A stretch of DNA of 64,000 bases from Candidatus Gastranaerophilales bacterium (GCA_944323395.1 CALUSI010000001.1:124001-188000), one strand, 5' to 3'. Positions 7,151-17,237 are shown, counted from the first letter of the stretch. Numbers and translations: made by a program. Notes: generated by a model not told the origin, from the letters alone.

Positions 7151-8488
7151 ATGATAAATCAATATATGACAGATACAATAAGTGCTATAGCAACACCAAT
7201 AGGTAATGGCGGTGTTAGTATAATAAGGCTTTCGGGTGAAAAAGCTTTTGAAATTATTGATAAAATATTTTCTTCACAAAATCTTATTGCCGGCAAAATT
7301 TATCATGGATGGATTATGGAAAATGGAGAAAAACTGGATGAAGTTATAGTTCTTCCGTTTAAAGCTCCAAAAAGCTATACAGGTGAAGATGTTATTGAAA
7401 TACAATGTCATGGCGGTGTTCATATTACCAATAAGATTTTAGATTTAACAATAAAAAATGGTGCAAGATACGCGGAAAAAGGTGAATATACAAAAAGAGC
7501 ATTTTTAAACAGAAAAATGGATTTATCTCAAGCAGAAGCCGTTTTAGATTTAATTCATGCTCGTAGTGAAAAATTTGCTTCTGCGAGTGCAAAAAATTTA
7601 TTTGGTAAATTATCTATAGAAGTAGCAAATATTAGAAAAGAAATTATGGATTTACTTTCAAGAATTATTGCTGCTGTCGATTTCCCTGAAGATGTTGTTG
7701 AACCTGAATATTCATATATAGAAAATACCATTGAAGGAATTATAGGAAAGATAAATTACATTTTAAGTTTTTCAAAAAGCTCAAATATATTCAGACAAGG
7801 TATCAAAATTGTTTTGGCAGGCAGACCTAATGTTGGTAAATCTTCCTTATTTAATACGCTTTTAAATTTAGATAGAGCAATTGTAACTGATATAGCAGGT
7901 ACTACACGTGATGTAATTCAAGAAACTCTTGATATAGATGGTATTGCAGTAACTATTATAGATACAGCCGGAATTCGTGATGATGAAAATATAAATAAAG
8001 TTGAAGCTATTGGTATAGATTATTCTAAAAAATATGTTCAAGATGCAGATTTAGTTTTATTTCTTTATGATTTGAATGATGGATTTACTAAAGAAGACAA
8101 AGAAATTCTTGATTCTATAAAAGATAAAAAATACATTAAAGTTGCTACAAAGTGTGATTTAACTTCATTTAAAGATGACGATTCAATATGTATTTCATTG
8201 AAAACAGGCAAAAATATTGAAGTATTAAAACAAAAAATAAAATCAGTAGTAATAACTCAAAACCTTACAGAAGTTGAGTTTATAACTAATCAAAGGCAGC
8301 AAAAAGCATTAGAAGAAACAAAAAATTCATTGATTAATGCTTTAATAGCTGCTCAAAATAATGAAATTCAAGATTTAATTTCTATAGATATAAAATCTGC
8401 TTTAATGTATATTTCAGAGGTTTCAGGCGAAGTAATTACAGATGATATATTAAACAATATTTTTGATAATTTCTGTATAGGTAAATAG
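7151..8488 (+). CDS. mnmE: tRNA uridine-5-carboxymethylaminomethyl modification GTPase MnmE
   Basis: A 445-residue GTPase that, with MnmG, modifies the wobble uridine of certain tRNAs. The order is the N-terminal folate-binding domain (TISAIATPIGNGGVSIIRLSG), a helical domain, an inserted G domain with GRPNVGKSS (about 224-232), AGTTRD and DTAGIR, and the C-terminal FCIGK, the diagnostic C-x-G-K motif. The ATG at 7151 is chosen over an in-frame start at 7115 because TGAGG lies just upstream and homologues begin here. A TATAAT lies at 7129-7134. MnmG is not in the window. Confidence 0.96.
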   Translation: MINQYMTDTISAIATPIGNGGVSIIRLSGEKAFEIIDKIFSSQNLIAGKIYHGWIMENGEKLDEVIVLPFKAPKSYTGEDVIEIQCHGGVHITNKILDLTIKNGARYAEKGEYTKRAFLNRKMDLSQAEAVLDLIHARSEKFASASAKNLFGKLSIEVANIRKEIMDLLSRIIAAVDFPEDVVEPEYSYIENTIEGIIGKINYILSFSKSSNIFRQGIKIVLAGRPNVGKSSLFNTLLNLDRAIVTDIAGTTRDVIQETLDIDGIAVTIIDTAGIRDDENINKVEAIGIDYSKKYVQDADLVLFLYDLNDGFTKEDKEILDSIKDKKYIKVATKCDLTSFKDDDSICISLKTGKNIEVLKQKIKSVVITQNLTEVEFITNQRQQKALEETKNSLINALIAAQNNEIQDLISIDIKSALMYISEVSGEVITDDILNNIFDNFCIGK

Positions 8489-8600
8489 ACTATAACATTA
8501 ATACCCGATTGGCTAATAAAAATTTCTTAAAATTTCATTTAAAGTTATAGAGTAGATTTATAGTCAAATTAGTTTAGTGAAATTTAGGAATTGGTGAAAT

Positions 8601-9671
8601 ATGGTTTTGTCTTCGAGTGTTTTTTATCGCGATAATGAAATAATGCAAGAAATCTTTTTTCAGGTTTCAAAATATTCAAATAGTGAAATTATTATAACGG
8701 ATGATAATTTTAATATAATCTTTCATAATACAAAATATATTGAAGATAATAAACAATATAATTTGTATGATATTTTGAATAATTTTATGAATAAAAATAT
8801 TAAAGATAATATTGAAAGTTTTAAAAATTCAGATAAAAATCATATATTTTTAAAGCTTATATTTTGTGAAAACGGTGTATTACATAATATTCCCGTAGAC
8901 TTACATATTTGCAAAATCAAGAACAAAAAAAATAAATTAATAGGATTTTCAGTAATTATTCAAGATATTACTCAAGAAGTAAAAAATAAAATACAAAAAG
9001 AGACATTTGTAGATATTATTTCTCATGATTTAAAAAATCCAATGAGAGCTAATATTCAAATATTAGAATTAATATTAAAAAACAGATTTGGTAAAGTAGA
9101 AAATAATCTCAAAGTAGTTCTTGATGAATTACTTAACTCTTGTAAATTTATGAATTATATGGCTGATAATTTATTGATTAAATATAAAAACGAATTTGAT
9201 TTATATGAGCTTCAAAAGCAAGAATATTCAATTGTTAGTTTAATTAAAGACCGATGCAATAAACTAATGAATTTCCTTGATAGAAAAAAACAATCTGTAG
9301 AACTTGTGGTTAATGGTGATTTACCGAAAGTAAATATTGATGTTGATGAAATGGCAAAAGTTATTAGTAATTTAATTATAAATGCTTCTGAACAAAGTGT
9401 TGAAAATTCAAAAATTGTAATACAAATAGAAAATCAAAAAGGTAATATTAATGTTTCATTTATCGATTATGGGTATCCACAAAAATCTGAAATATTGAAT
9501 GGAATATTTGAAGAATATATAACTATTACTAATAAATTTAGAAAAGTTGGTTTTGGTTTAGAATTATATAATTGCAGAAAAATTATAGAAGCACATAATG
9601 GAAGAATCAGTGCAAAAAATGAATCTAATACAGGAAATATAATTACATTTAGTTTGCCTTTGGCAGGCTAA
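8601..9671 (+). CDS. Cytoplasmic PAS sensor histidine kinase
   Basis: A 356-residue kinase with no membrane segment. A PAS-like sensor occupies about residues 25-125 (IIITDDNFNIIFHN to GFSVIIQDIT), then a HisKA domain with phospho-acceptor H142 in SHDLKNPMRA, and an HATPase domain with an N box (NLIINASEQS) and G2 (VGFGLEL). The G1 box reads DYGYP, slightly degenerate from the usual D-x-G-x-G. No response regulator is adjacent, so it is an orphan kinase; the only regulator in the window is at 20760. The 112 bases upstream hold no gene. It converges on the malic enzyme gene, overlapping its 3' end by 4 bases. Confidence 0.88.
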   Translation: MVLSSSVFYRDNEIMQEIFFQVSKYSNSEIIITDDNFNIIFHNTKYIEDNKQYNLYDILNNFMNKNIKDNIESFKNSDKNHIFLKLIFCENGVLHNIPVDLHICKIKNKKNKLIGFSVIIQDITQEVKNKIQKETFVDIISHDLKNPMRANIQILELILKNRFGKVENNLKVVLDELLNSCKFMNYMADNLLIKYKNEFDLYELQKQEYSIVSLIKDRCNKLMNFLDRKKQSVELVVNGDLPKVNIDVDEMAKVISNLIINASEQSVENSKIVIQIENQKGNINVSFIDYGYPQKSEILNGIFEEYITITNKFRKVGFGLELYNCRKIIEAHNGRISAKNESNTGNIITFSLPLAG

Positions 9672-11167
9672 ATAACGTTATTAGATATAGTTAAAGGAAC
9701 TTGCCTATCGAGTGCATCAGGTAGAATATAATCTATAGAAAGCTCATTTTCTTTAACCATAGAGGCTAAAGCAAAAGCACAATTAAGTTTAATTTCATTT
9801 GTTATCTTTTTAATATTATTTTTTAATACACCATTGAATAATCCGGGGAAGACGAGTGAATTATTAATTTGATTAGGAAAATCGCTTCTTCCTGAAGCTG
9901 TAATAAATGCACCATATTTTTTAGCTTCATCGGGCATAATTTCGGGTGTAGGATTTGCAAGTCCAAAAATAATCGGTTTATTATTCATTGATTTAATCAT
10001 TTCTTCTGATAATAAATTAGGAGCAGAAAGTCCTATAAAAACATCAGCATTTTTTATACCTTCTTTAAGATTGCCTTTGAAACAGTCTAAATTTGTATAT
10101 TTTGCTATTTCTTCGTGTGCAAAATTATTTTGTTCTCTTCCTTTATAAATTGCGCCATCAATATCGAACATAATAATGTTTTTAGCACCAACAGCCAAAA
10201 TAAGTTTACATACAGCTATGGCTGCAGCTCCGGCTCCTGAAAAAACAATTTTTACATCTTCAATTTTTTTATTTGCAAGATGAAGTGCATTTAATAATGC
10301 TGCTAAAACAACAACGGCAGTTCCGTGTTGATCATCATGAAAAATTGGAATATCTGCTTTTTCAATTAATTTATTCTCAACTTCAAAACATCTTGGTGCT
10401 TTAATATCTTCTAAATTAATTCCTGAAAATGAATTTTGAAGTAATAATACAATCTCAATTATTTCATCAGGAATTTGAGTTTTTAAACATAAAGGTATTG
10501 CACTAACATCACCAAGTTCTTGAAATAATACGGCTTTTCCTTCCATAACAGGTAAACCGGCTAAGCCTTTAATATCGCCAAGTCCTAAAACAGCGCTTCC
10601 ATCTGATACTATGCCGACAGGTTTTTTTTGTTTGTCTTCCGTTAATTCAATTTCTACAACACCGCCTGCCATTTTTCTTAATTGCAGGGATTTCTCGTTG
10701 GTTGTTCCTGTTAATTGATTGTAATCAAACATAAACAATCTTTTTGAAACGCATAAAAAGAATTCTTTTAAATTATTTGTTTTACCTTTTAAAACAGGTA
10801 TTGAAACATTAAAATCTATATCTTTTACATTCTCTTCAATTAAACTTAAATCGATGGCACCAAATGAAGGTTCAATATTATCTACAACAAGTTTTATTTT
10901 GTTTTCATCTTGAGAAGAAATTTCAAAAGGGTAAGCATCTATTCCTAAAGTCGCTTTTAGAAAGATTGCCCTTTCAAGTGATTTTTCATAATTAAAAGAA
11001 ATAACAGCAACAGAATTTTCTCTGTTTGTATAATCATAAGAAAATTCAGGATTTTCTTTTATTTTAAGACAAGATGCTGCAACTCCTGGAGTATAAACTA
11101 TTGCAAGGGTATTTTTATCTTTTACTTCAATTTTAGAAACTATCTTTATGCCGTTGTATTTAACCAT
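9668..11167 (-). CDS. Malic enzyme with a degenerate internal duplication
   Basis: Oxidatively decarboxylates malate to pyruvate using NAD(P). Residues 25-33 carry the YTPGVA motif with catalytic tyrosine; 184-255 hold VSDGSAVLGLGDI, the MEGK lysine (K211) and the metal ligands in LEDI; HDDQHGTA is at 278-285; the nucleotide loop SGAGAAAIAVC follows. Family members normally pass directly from YTPGVA...VAV to SDGSAVLGLG. Here about 130 extra residues intervene, and residues 66-110 align with 211-255 (RAIFLK.../KAVLFQ..., SFGAIDLSLI/SFSGINLEDI), so part of the domain is duplicated and decayed. Last gene of der-plsY-malic enzyme; start overlaps plsY by one base. Confidence 0.9.
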   Translation of the reverse strand: MVKYNGIKIVSKIEVKDKNTLAIVYTPGVAASCLKIKENPEFSYDYTNRENSVAVISFNYEKSLERAIFLKATLGIDAYPFEISSQDENKIKLVVDNIEPSFGAIDLSLIEENVKDIDFNVSIPVLKGKTNNLKEFFLCVSKRLFMFDYNQLTGTTNEKSLQLRKMAGGVVEIELTEDKQKKPVGIVSDGSAVLGLGDIKGLAGLPVMEGKAVLFQELGDVSAIPLCLKTQIPDEIIEIVLLLQNSFSGINLEDIKAPRCFEVENKLIEKADIPIFHDDQHGTAVVVLAALLNALHLANKKIEDVKIVFSGAGAAAIAVCKLILAVGAKNIIMFDIDGAIYKGREQNNFAHEEIAKYTNLDCFKGNLKEGIKNADVFIGLSAPNLLSEEMIKSMNNKPIIFGLANPTPEIMPDEAKKYGAFITASGRSDFPNQINNSLVFPGLFNGVLKNNIKKITNEIKLNCAFALASMVKENELSIDYILPDALDRQVPLTISNNVI

Positions 11168-11778
11168 TATTTTCTGACTTTATTTTCTTTACCTTCAAGT
11201 AATCTTCTAATATTGGCCTTATGCATTATAATCACATAAATTGCACCTAGTGCGGCAAAACAAATATAGTAGATGTTTTGTTCAAAAGCATTCATTAAAA
11301 TAGGTGCTAAAGAAATTGCTATGATTGAGCCTAATGAAACATATTTGGAAGTATATGTTATTAGACCCCAAATAGCCGCAATAATTAACCCTACTGGCCA
11401 ACATAGAGCAAGAATAGTTCCAACTCCTGTTGCAACTGATTTTCCGCCTGTAAAACCTAAAAATATAGATTTACTATGACCTATAATAACAGATATTGCA
11501 GCTATTACAGGTGCTAAACCCATGTAATTCATAAAATTAAACCAATGAACAGCAATTAAAACAGGTATTGCGCCTTTTAAAGCATCCAGAAACATTACAA
11601 TGAAAAACCATTTTGTTCCCAAAACTCTTTTAACGTTTGTAGCACCTGTTGAACCTGAACCTGTTTGTCTTATATCAATACCTTTTAATAACTTAACAAT
11701 AATGTATCCTGTAGGAATTGAACCTATTAAATAAGAAAAAATTAATACTATTATTAATTTAGTTATTAAAATTGTCAT
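11167..11778 (-). CDS. plsY: Acyl-phosphate:glycerol-3-phosphate acyltransferase PlsY
   Basis: A 203-residue polytopic inner-membrane enzyme that acylates glycerol-3-phosphate with acyl-phosphate, the first step of phospholipid synthesis. The three conserved loops are present: GSIPTGYI (19-26), GSGSTGATNVKRVLG (about 40-54) and the GHSKSIFLGFTGGKSVATG loop (about 100-118), with hydrophobic spans between. Length is typical. It overlaps der by 4 bases and the malic enzyme by 1 base, a tightly coupled operon. PlsX is not in the window. Confidence 0.96.
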   Translation of the reverse strand: MTILITKLIIVLIFSYLIGSIPTGYIIVKLLKGIDIRQTGSGSTGATNVKRVLGTKWFFIVMFLDALKGAIPVLIAVHWFNFMNYMGLAPVIAAISVIIGHSKSIFLGFTGGKSVATGVGTILALCWPVGLIIAAIWGLITYTSKYVSLGSIIAISLAPILMNAFEQNIYYICFAALGAIYVIIMHKANIRRLLEGKENKVRK

Positions 11779-13103
11779 TTCTTTTCTCCTTTTTCTTTTG
11801 CGGAAATTCTTATGGGAGTTCCTTTAAATCCAAAAGCTTCTCTTAGTTTATTTTCTAGGTATTTTACATAATTATCTTTTAAGAAATCTTCATTATTAAT
11901 AAACAGAACAAAAGTAGGCGGGTTTGTTCTAACCTGAGTAGTATAGAATAATTTTAATCTTTTACCTCTAATACTTGCAGGTGGATTCATAGAAACGGCA
12001 TCTATAATTACTCTGTTTAATAGACTTGTTGCTATACGTTTTGATGCTTCTGTATATACTTCTTTTGATAATTTATATAAATTAACTAATCTTTGTTTAG
12101 TCTTTGCACTAATGAAAACTTTTGGTGCATAACTTAAAAATGGCATTTCTTTTTCGATTTCACTTTCATATTTATTTATTGTATTTGATTGTTTATCTTC
12201 AATTAAATCCCATTTGTTTATTGCTAAAATAATAGCTTTGCCTGCATCAATAATAGTTCCTGCTATTTTTTTATCTTGGTCTGTAATACCTTCTGTTGCA
12301 TCAACTACAAGTATTGCTACATCACAGTTCCTAATAGCTCGAATAGAACGGTCTACTGCAAATTTTTCAATACCCCAATCAACTTTTGATTTTTTCCTTA
12401 TACCTGCAGTATCAACTAATATAAATTCTTCACCTTCATATTTAACTTTTGAATCTATAGCATCACGTGTTGTTCCTGAAATATTTGATACAATTACTCT
12501 TTCTTTATTTAAAAGGGCATTAACAATTGAAGATTTACCTACATTTGGTTTACCAACAATTGCTATACGAATGTTTTCTGATTTTTCTTCTTCTTCAATA
12601 TATCCAAAATCTTTTGTAACGGCATCTAATAAATCACCTACACCTCCGGAACCGTGAAGTGCTGAAATAGGGAACGGTTCACCAACTGCAAGAGAGTAAA
12701 ATTCAGTTGCATTAATAAATTTATCCGGATCATCAAGCTTATTAACTGCAAGAAATATTTCTTTTCCGCTTTTTCTTAAAACATTTGCTATATCGTAATC
12801 TATAGGATTCAGACCTTCTCTTCCGTCAACAAGGAATATTATTTTGTCAGCTTCTTCACAAGCCACTTTTGCTTGAGTGAAAATATTAAGCATTATTTCG
12901 TCTTCATCACCCGGTATAATACCGCCTGTATCTATAACAGTGAATTCTTTATCCATCCATTCAACATCAAAATAGATTCTGTCGCGAGTTACACCTGCTT
13001 GGTCATCAACAATTGAATGTCTTGCTCCCAATAATCTATTAACAAATGTAGATTTTCCTACATTTGGTCTTCCTACTATTGCTACTATCGGTTTATCTGT
13101 CAC
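11775..13103 (-). CDS. der: Ribosome-assembly GTPase Der (EngA)
   Basis: A 442-residue protein with the diagnostic tandem G domains: GRPNVGKST (about 11-19) with DTGG, then GKPNVGKSS (about 183-191) with DTAGIRKK, followed by the KH-like C-terminal domain (NPPTFVLFIN). It acts in maturation of the 50S subunit. First gene of the der-plsY-malic enzyme operon. The 116 bases upstream separate it from a divergent orphan membrane protein and contain the probable promoters for both. Confidence 0.97.
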   Translation of the reverse strand: MTDKPIVAIVGRPNVGKSTFVNRLLGARHSIVDDQAGVTRDRIYFDVEWMDKEFTVIDTGGIIPGDEDEIMLNIFTQAKVACEEADKIIFLVDGREGLNPIDYDIANVLRKSGKEIFLAVNKLDDPDKFINATEFYSLAVGEPFPISALHGSGGVGDLLDAVTKDFGYIEEEEKSENIRIAIVGKPNVGKSSIVNALLNKERVIVSNISGTTRDAIDSKVKYEGEEFILVDTAGIRKKSKVDWGIEKFAVDRSIRAIRNCDVAILVVDATEGITDQDKKIAGTIIDAGKAIILAINKWDLIEDKQSNTINKYESEIEKEMPFLSYAPKVFISAKTKQRLVNLYKLSKEVYTEASKRIATSLLNRVIIDAVSMNPPASIRGKRLKLFYTTQVRTNPPTFVLFINNEDFLKDNYVKYLENKLREAFGFKGTPIRISAKEKGEKK

Positions 13104-13219
13104 TTAATCTTATCCGTTCTTTCCTACACGCTATATATTATTACAAATAAGTTCTCCATGCCAGCTTTAAAATAATTCTTAACGCAAAAAAAATCTTTTT
13201 TAGACTTTATGTCGGTATT

Positions 13220-14704
13220 ATGATTATAAGTTCGAAAATTTCCAAACCAAATATATTTGAAAATTATAATAGTTTAAATCGTGTTTTCTTGCCATCTAAA
13301 AATATTAATAATAATGATACATTTGAATCTAATAAAGATGAAATTAAATTACAGCAAAAATTAAATGAAGCAAGTTCCAGAAGTGCTGAATATCAGGAAT
13401 TTACGAAAAAAGAAGGTTTAAGAATAGCTAAAAAATATCTTATAGTAGCCGGGGTTGTATCTAGCGTGGCTTTAGCTTTAATTTGTTCATTAAAGACAGG
13501 TTTTGGGCAAAGAGAGATGAATAAATTATTTAATTGGGTTGATACATCTCAAAATATAATAGCCAAATCAATAAGAAAAATATTTTCGCAAGGAAAATTA
13601 AATGTTGAAAACATAGGAACGAAAGCTGTAGAGCATATGTATACTGCAGTAGATAATGCTGATGGTCTTGGTAAAAATGGAGTTAGCGGAGCTCATAGTA
13701 TATCTGCATTTATAAAATCTTTTTATAAAAGTGCTTTAAAAGATAATATTCAAATTACCAATATAAAAATGAAAGATAAAAAGATTAAAGATGGCAATAT
13801 CATTATTGAGTATATTGAAGATGGTGTAAAAAAAGTTTTGGAAACAAATATAGGAAAAGGTTTTACAAAAGGTCAGCAAAGATTATTAAAAAATTTGAGT
13901 GACCCCAAATCCAATAACGGATTTGCTATTAAGAATTATACTAAGTCAAAATTTTATACGACATATTTAGCAGATGGTACAGAAATTAGGAATTCAAAGA
14001 ATAATTTTCTCAGTATATATCAAACATTATTTTGTAAAAAACCTACAGGACAGATAGACTCAATAACGAGAGATGCTTTTGTTGATGGTATATATAGCGT
14101 AAAATATCATAAATTAACCGGTGGTGCTTCTTATCCTGAAAAGACAATTTTTATGGATAGACCAATGAGTTTAAAAGAAATGGCTGATTATATACAAATT
14201 TGTTCTCCGAGTATTGATAAAAGTGTTTATAGAGAAGTTTTGGTTGGCAGAAAAATATATAATGCAAAAGATTTAATAGCGACAGTTCAAACTGCTTTAA
14301 GAAGAGGTGTTTTACGTCAAACTGAAAAAGGTGAAACTGTTATTTTAGGACAAAGAGCAGGAACAATGTTTGTGGCTTATTGTGATAAAACGCCTAATAA
14401 TTCATATAGGGTTAAATCTTTCTTCCCTGTTCTGCATGGCAGCGATATGCATAAACAATTAATGAAAGAATATTTTGAAAAAAAAGGTAAAATCAGTATT
14501 TGCGATATACCTAAAATTATAGGGTTAAAAGATGAAATAGATCCTAAAATATATGCAGATTTTCAAAATAAAGTCTTTAGAAGTTCTATGACAGGTGCAT
14601 CATTATTAAGCGGAGTACAGACAAGAATAGAATTTGAAAAATCGCAAGCTAAAACAAGAAAAAACAAAGATAATTTTAATTATTCTTCATTGAAGGTCTC
14701 TTAA
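13220..14704 (+). CDS. Orphan single-pass membrane protein
   Basis: A 494-residue protein I do not recognise. The N-terminal 70 residues are polar and probably disordered with a helical segment (about 40-68). One strong membrane span is at about 72-91 (YLIVAGVVSSVALALICS). The remaining 400 residues look like a folded, basic, mixed alpha/beta domain with no known motif; GKGFTKGQQRLLKNL and LVGRKIYNAKDLIATVQTAL are notable. A span so far from the N-terminus suggests a type II anchor. It diverges from der and its end overlaps the convergent spermidine-synthase-like gene by 18 bases. Possibly lineage-specific. Confidence 0.75.
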   Translation: MIISSKISKPNIFENYNSLNRVFLPSKNINNNDTFESNKDEIKLQQKLNEASSRSAEYQEFTKKEGLRIAKKYLIVAGVVSSVALALICSLKTGFGQREMNKLFNWVDTSQNIIAKSIRKIFSQGKLNVENIGTKAVEHMYTAVDNADGLGKNGVSGAHSISAFIKSFYKSALKDNIQITNIKMKDKKIKDGNIIIEYIEDGVKKVLETNIGKGFTKGQQRLLKNLSDPKSNNGFAIKNYTKSKFYTTYLADGTEIRNSKNNFLSIYQTLFCKKPTGQIDSITRDAFVDGIYSVKYHKLTGGASYPEKTIFMDRPMSLKEMADYIQICSPSIDKSVYREVLVGRKIYNAKDLIATVQTALRRGVLRQTEKGETVILGQRAGTMFVAYCDKTPNNSYRVKSFFPVLHGSDMHKQLMKEYFEKKGKISICDIPKIIGLKDEIDPKIYADFQNKVFRSSMTGASLLSGVQTRIEFEKSQAKTRKNKDNFNYSSLKVS

Positions 14705-15568
14705 ATAATTAGTTATATCTATGTTTAAATTATTAAATTTTTGATAATTATTCTTTAAACAATAGTTTTTATCTGAAGATATTATAATTACATTAGTTAT
14801 ATCTATTACACGTTCATTTATATCAAAGAAACATTTGTAATAAATTTTATCAGAGTAATTTCCTTTAAATATTAAATTGTTTTCAAAAAAATTATTGTAT
14901 TTAGGAAAAAAGTCAGTAAAGAATTTATTTTTTTTGTTATTAAAGTCAGGACTTGCACACATATTTGAAACAAATATTCCGTCCTTTTTTAAAGAATTTT
15001 TTATAATTTTGAAATATTCATCACTTAGAAATCTTGAATCTATACCGTCATCATTTGCAACATCCACAACAATCAGGTCATATTTTCTCTTATTGTTTCT
15101 CAAATATGTAATTCCATCTTGCAAAATAAAATTAAATTTGTCTGATTCTTTAAAACCAAAATAATTTTTGGCAATATTGGGAATATTTTCTTCTAAATCG
15201 ACAACATCAATAGATTTTAAATCTTCAAATAAAAATTCAAAATCGTTTATTATTTTGCCCGAGCCCATGCCTATTAAAAGAATATTTTTAATTTTAGGAT
15301 TCATTAAATATGGAATTAAAAAATAATTTATATATGGAAGATTACCTTTATAAAAGTTTGTATCAATAAAACCTGCTTGATATGTATCTTTGTAATGAAG
15401 AAATCTGCCTATTTCATTTTCTATAACTTTTATATTATGAAAGTCAGACTCCAGCTCAAAAAGTACTCTGTCATTGAAAACTTTATTATTAATGATTTTC
15501 AAGAGTTCTTTTTTGGGTTTTTTTATTGCGAGTTCTTCAGGTATTAATACAAATTCTTCATTGTTCAT
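14687..15568 (-). CDS. Spermidine-synthase-like methyltransferase-fold protein
   Basis: About 293 residues with a Rossmann-like fold of the spermidine synthase (SpeE) family. The cofactor loop LLIGMGSGK (about 103-111), the acidic end of strand 2 (DVVDLEE), and the DLIVVDVANDDGID segment (about 165-178) align with SpeE motifs, where the last supplies the catalytic aspartates. The usual GGGDGG loop reads GMGSGK, so substrate may differ from putrescine. The C-terminal 60 residues are extra. The ATG at 15566-15568 is preferred over a TTG six codons upstream. No decarboxylase (SpeD) gene is nearby. Confidence 0.72.
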   Translation of the reverse strand: MNNEEFVLIPEELAIKKPKKELLKIINNKVFNDRVLFELESDFHNIKVIENEIGRFLHYKDTYQAGFIDTNFYKGNLPYINYFLIPYLMNPKIKNILLIGMGSGKIINDFEFLFEDLKSIDVVDLEENIPNIAKNYFGFKESDKFNFILQDGITYLRNNKRKYDLIVVDVANDDGIDSRFLSDEYFKIIKNSLKKDGIFVSNMCASPDFNNKKNKFFTDFFPKYNNFFENNLIFKGNYSDKIYYKCFFDINERVIDITNVIIISSDKNYCLKNNYQKFNNLNIDITNYLRDLQ

Positions 15569-15638
15569 ATTGTAATTATCCCACAAATTATATGTTGATG
15601 ATAAAATTTAACTATAAATTATTTAAGTTGGAGGCAAT

Positions 15639-17135
15639 ATGCAAGAGAATAATACGAAAGAAACAACTTCTTCTATTGATGTAATAAGACAAGGAAGAAT
15701 AGATAAAGCTCAACATTTAAGAGATTTAGGTTTTAATCCATATCCTTATAAATATGAAAAAACAGCATCAGCAAAAGAGCTTCAAGAAAAGTATAAAGAT
15801 CTTGCAGATGGCGAAGAGACTAATGAGAGATATAAAGTTGCCGGACGTGTCATGGCTATTAGAAACTCAGGCATGTTTATTGACTTAATGGATGATACAG
15901 GGAAAATTCAAATTTTTTCTCATAAACAAAATATTGATGCAGAGAAAATCAAACTTTTAAAACTTGTTGATATTGGTGATATTGTAGGTTTTGAAGGTGA
16001 TATAAGAAGAACACCACGTGGCGAATTAAGTATTAAGGCTATAGATTTTGAAGTATTAACAAAATCTTTAAAACCGCTTCCTGAAAAATTCCACGGGTTA
16101 ACTGACGTTGAAACAAAATACAGACAACGTTATATTGATTTAATCATTAATGAAGAAACAAGAGAAACTTTCAGAAAAAGAAGTTTAATAATACAAAAAA
16201 TCAGAGAATTTTTAGCAGAAAGAGGATACTTAGAGGTTGATACTCCGATATTGCAAACAGTAGCATCAGGAGCTAATGCAAGACCTTTTACAACACATCA
16301 TAATGCTTTAGATATGGATATGACAATGAGAATAGCATTGGAATTATATCTAAAACGTTTAATAGTAGGAGGAGTTTCTGAAAGAGTTTATGAAATAGGT
16401 AAATGTTTCAGAAATGAAGGAATAGATACACGTCATAATCCTGAATTTACGATGATAGAACTATATCAAGCATATGCAGATTATAACGATATGATGGAAC
16501 TAACAGAAAATATGGTTGCATATGTTGCAAAAGAAGTTTTAGGTACAACAAAAATAAAATATGGTGAAAATGAAATTGATTTGACACCACCTTGGGATAG
16601 AAAAACCATGATTGGTGCTATTCAGGAATATACAGGAGTTGATTTCTTATCTTGCAATAATTTAGAAGAAGCAATAAAACTGGCTTCAACTATAAATGTA
16701 GATGCTCAAGAATGTGATTCTTGGGGTAAGGTAATAGACCAAGTATTCGAAGAGAAAGTAGAACCAAGTTTGATACAACCGGTTCATATTATAGATTATC
16801 CTTTAGAAATTTCTCCATTAGCGAAAGTTCATAGAACCAATACTCGTTTAACAGAGCGTTTTGAAACAAGAGTAAACGGATGGGAAATTGCTAATGCGTT
16901 TTCTGAATTAACAGATCCTATAGATCAAAGACAAAGGTTTGAAAACCAAGCTCTTGCAAAGGCTAATGGCGATGAAGAAGCAATGGAAATAGATGAAGAT
17001 TTTATTGAAGCATTAGAATACGGAATGCCACCAACAGGCGGTATGGGCATGGGTATCGATAGATTAGTAATGTTATTAACAAATTCGTCTACAATTCGCG
17101 ATGTAATTGCCTTTCCAACGATGAAAAATAAATAG
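15639..17135 (+). CDS. lysS: Lysyl-tRNA synthetase, class II
   Basis: A 498-residue class II synthetase charging tRNA-Lys. The N-terminal OB-fold anticodon-binding domain spans about residues 60-165 (VAGRVMAIRNSGMFIDL), followed by the catalytic core with motif 1, motif 2 (FRNEGIDTRHNPEFT) and motif 3 (GMGMGIDRLVML). Full length for the family. A GGAGG ribosome site precedes the ATG. It is followed after 100 bases by the HU gene, which has its own promoter. Confidence 0.98.
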   Translation: MQENNTKETTSSIDVIRQGRIDKAQHLRDLGFNPYPYKYEKTASAKELQEKYKDLADGEETNERYKVAGRVMAIRNSGMFIDLMDDTGKIQIFSHKQNIDAEKIKLLKLVDIGDIVGFEGDIRRTPRGELSIKAIDFEVLTKSLKPLPEKFHGLTDVETKYRQRYIDLIINEETRETFRKRSLIIQKIREFLAERGYLEVDTPILQTVASGANARPFTTHHNALDMDMTMRIALELYLKRLIVGGVSERVYEIGKCFRNEGIDTRHNPEFTMIELYQAYADYNDMMELTENMVAYVAKEVLGTTKIKYGENEIDLTPPWDRKTMIGAIQEYTGVDFLSCNNLEEAIKLASTINVDAQECDSWGKVIDQVFEEKVEPSLIQPVHIIDYPLEISPLAKVHRTNTRLTERFETRVNGWEIANAFSELTDPIDQRQRFENQALAKANGDEEAMEIDEDFIEALEYGMPPTGGMGMGIDRLVMLLTNSSTIRDVIAFPTMKNK

Positions 17136-17174
17136 AAAAAGGCTACAATTTAAAACTGTATTGAAAATTAGCTA

Positions 17175-17202
17175 TTGACTACTTCTGAAAAACAGATATA
17201 AT
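17175..17202 (+). promoter_or_regulatory. Sigma-70-type promoter of the HU gene
   Basis: A TTGACT -35 (17175-17180) and a consensus TATAAT -10 (17197-17202) are separated by 16 bases, and the HU start codon lies 36 bases downstream behind an AAAGGGG ribosome site. This near-consensus match indicates strong independent transcription, as expected for an abundant nucleoid protein. Confidence 0.8.
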
Positions 17203-17237
17203 AAGAATGTTATATTTAAGGAAAGGGGTTTTATACC

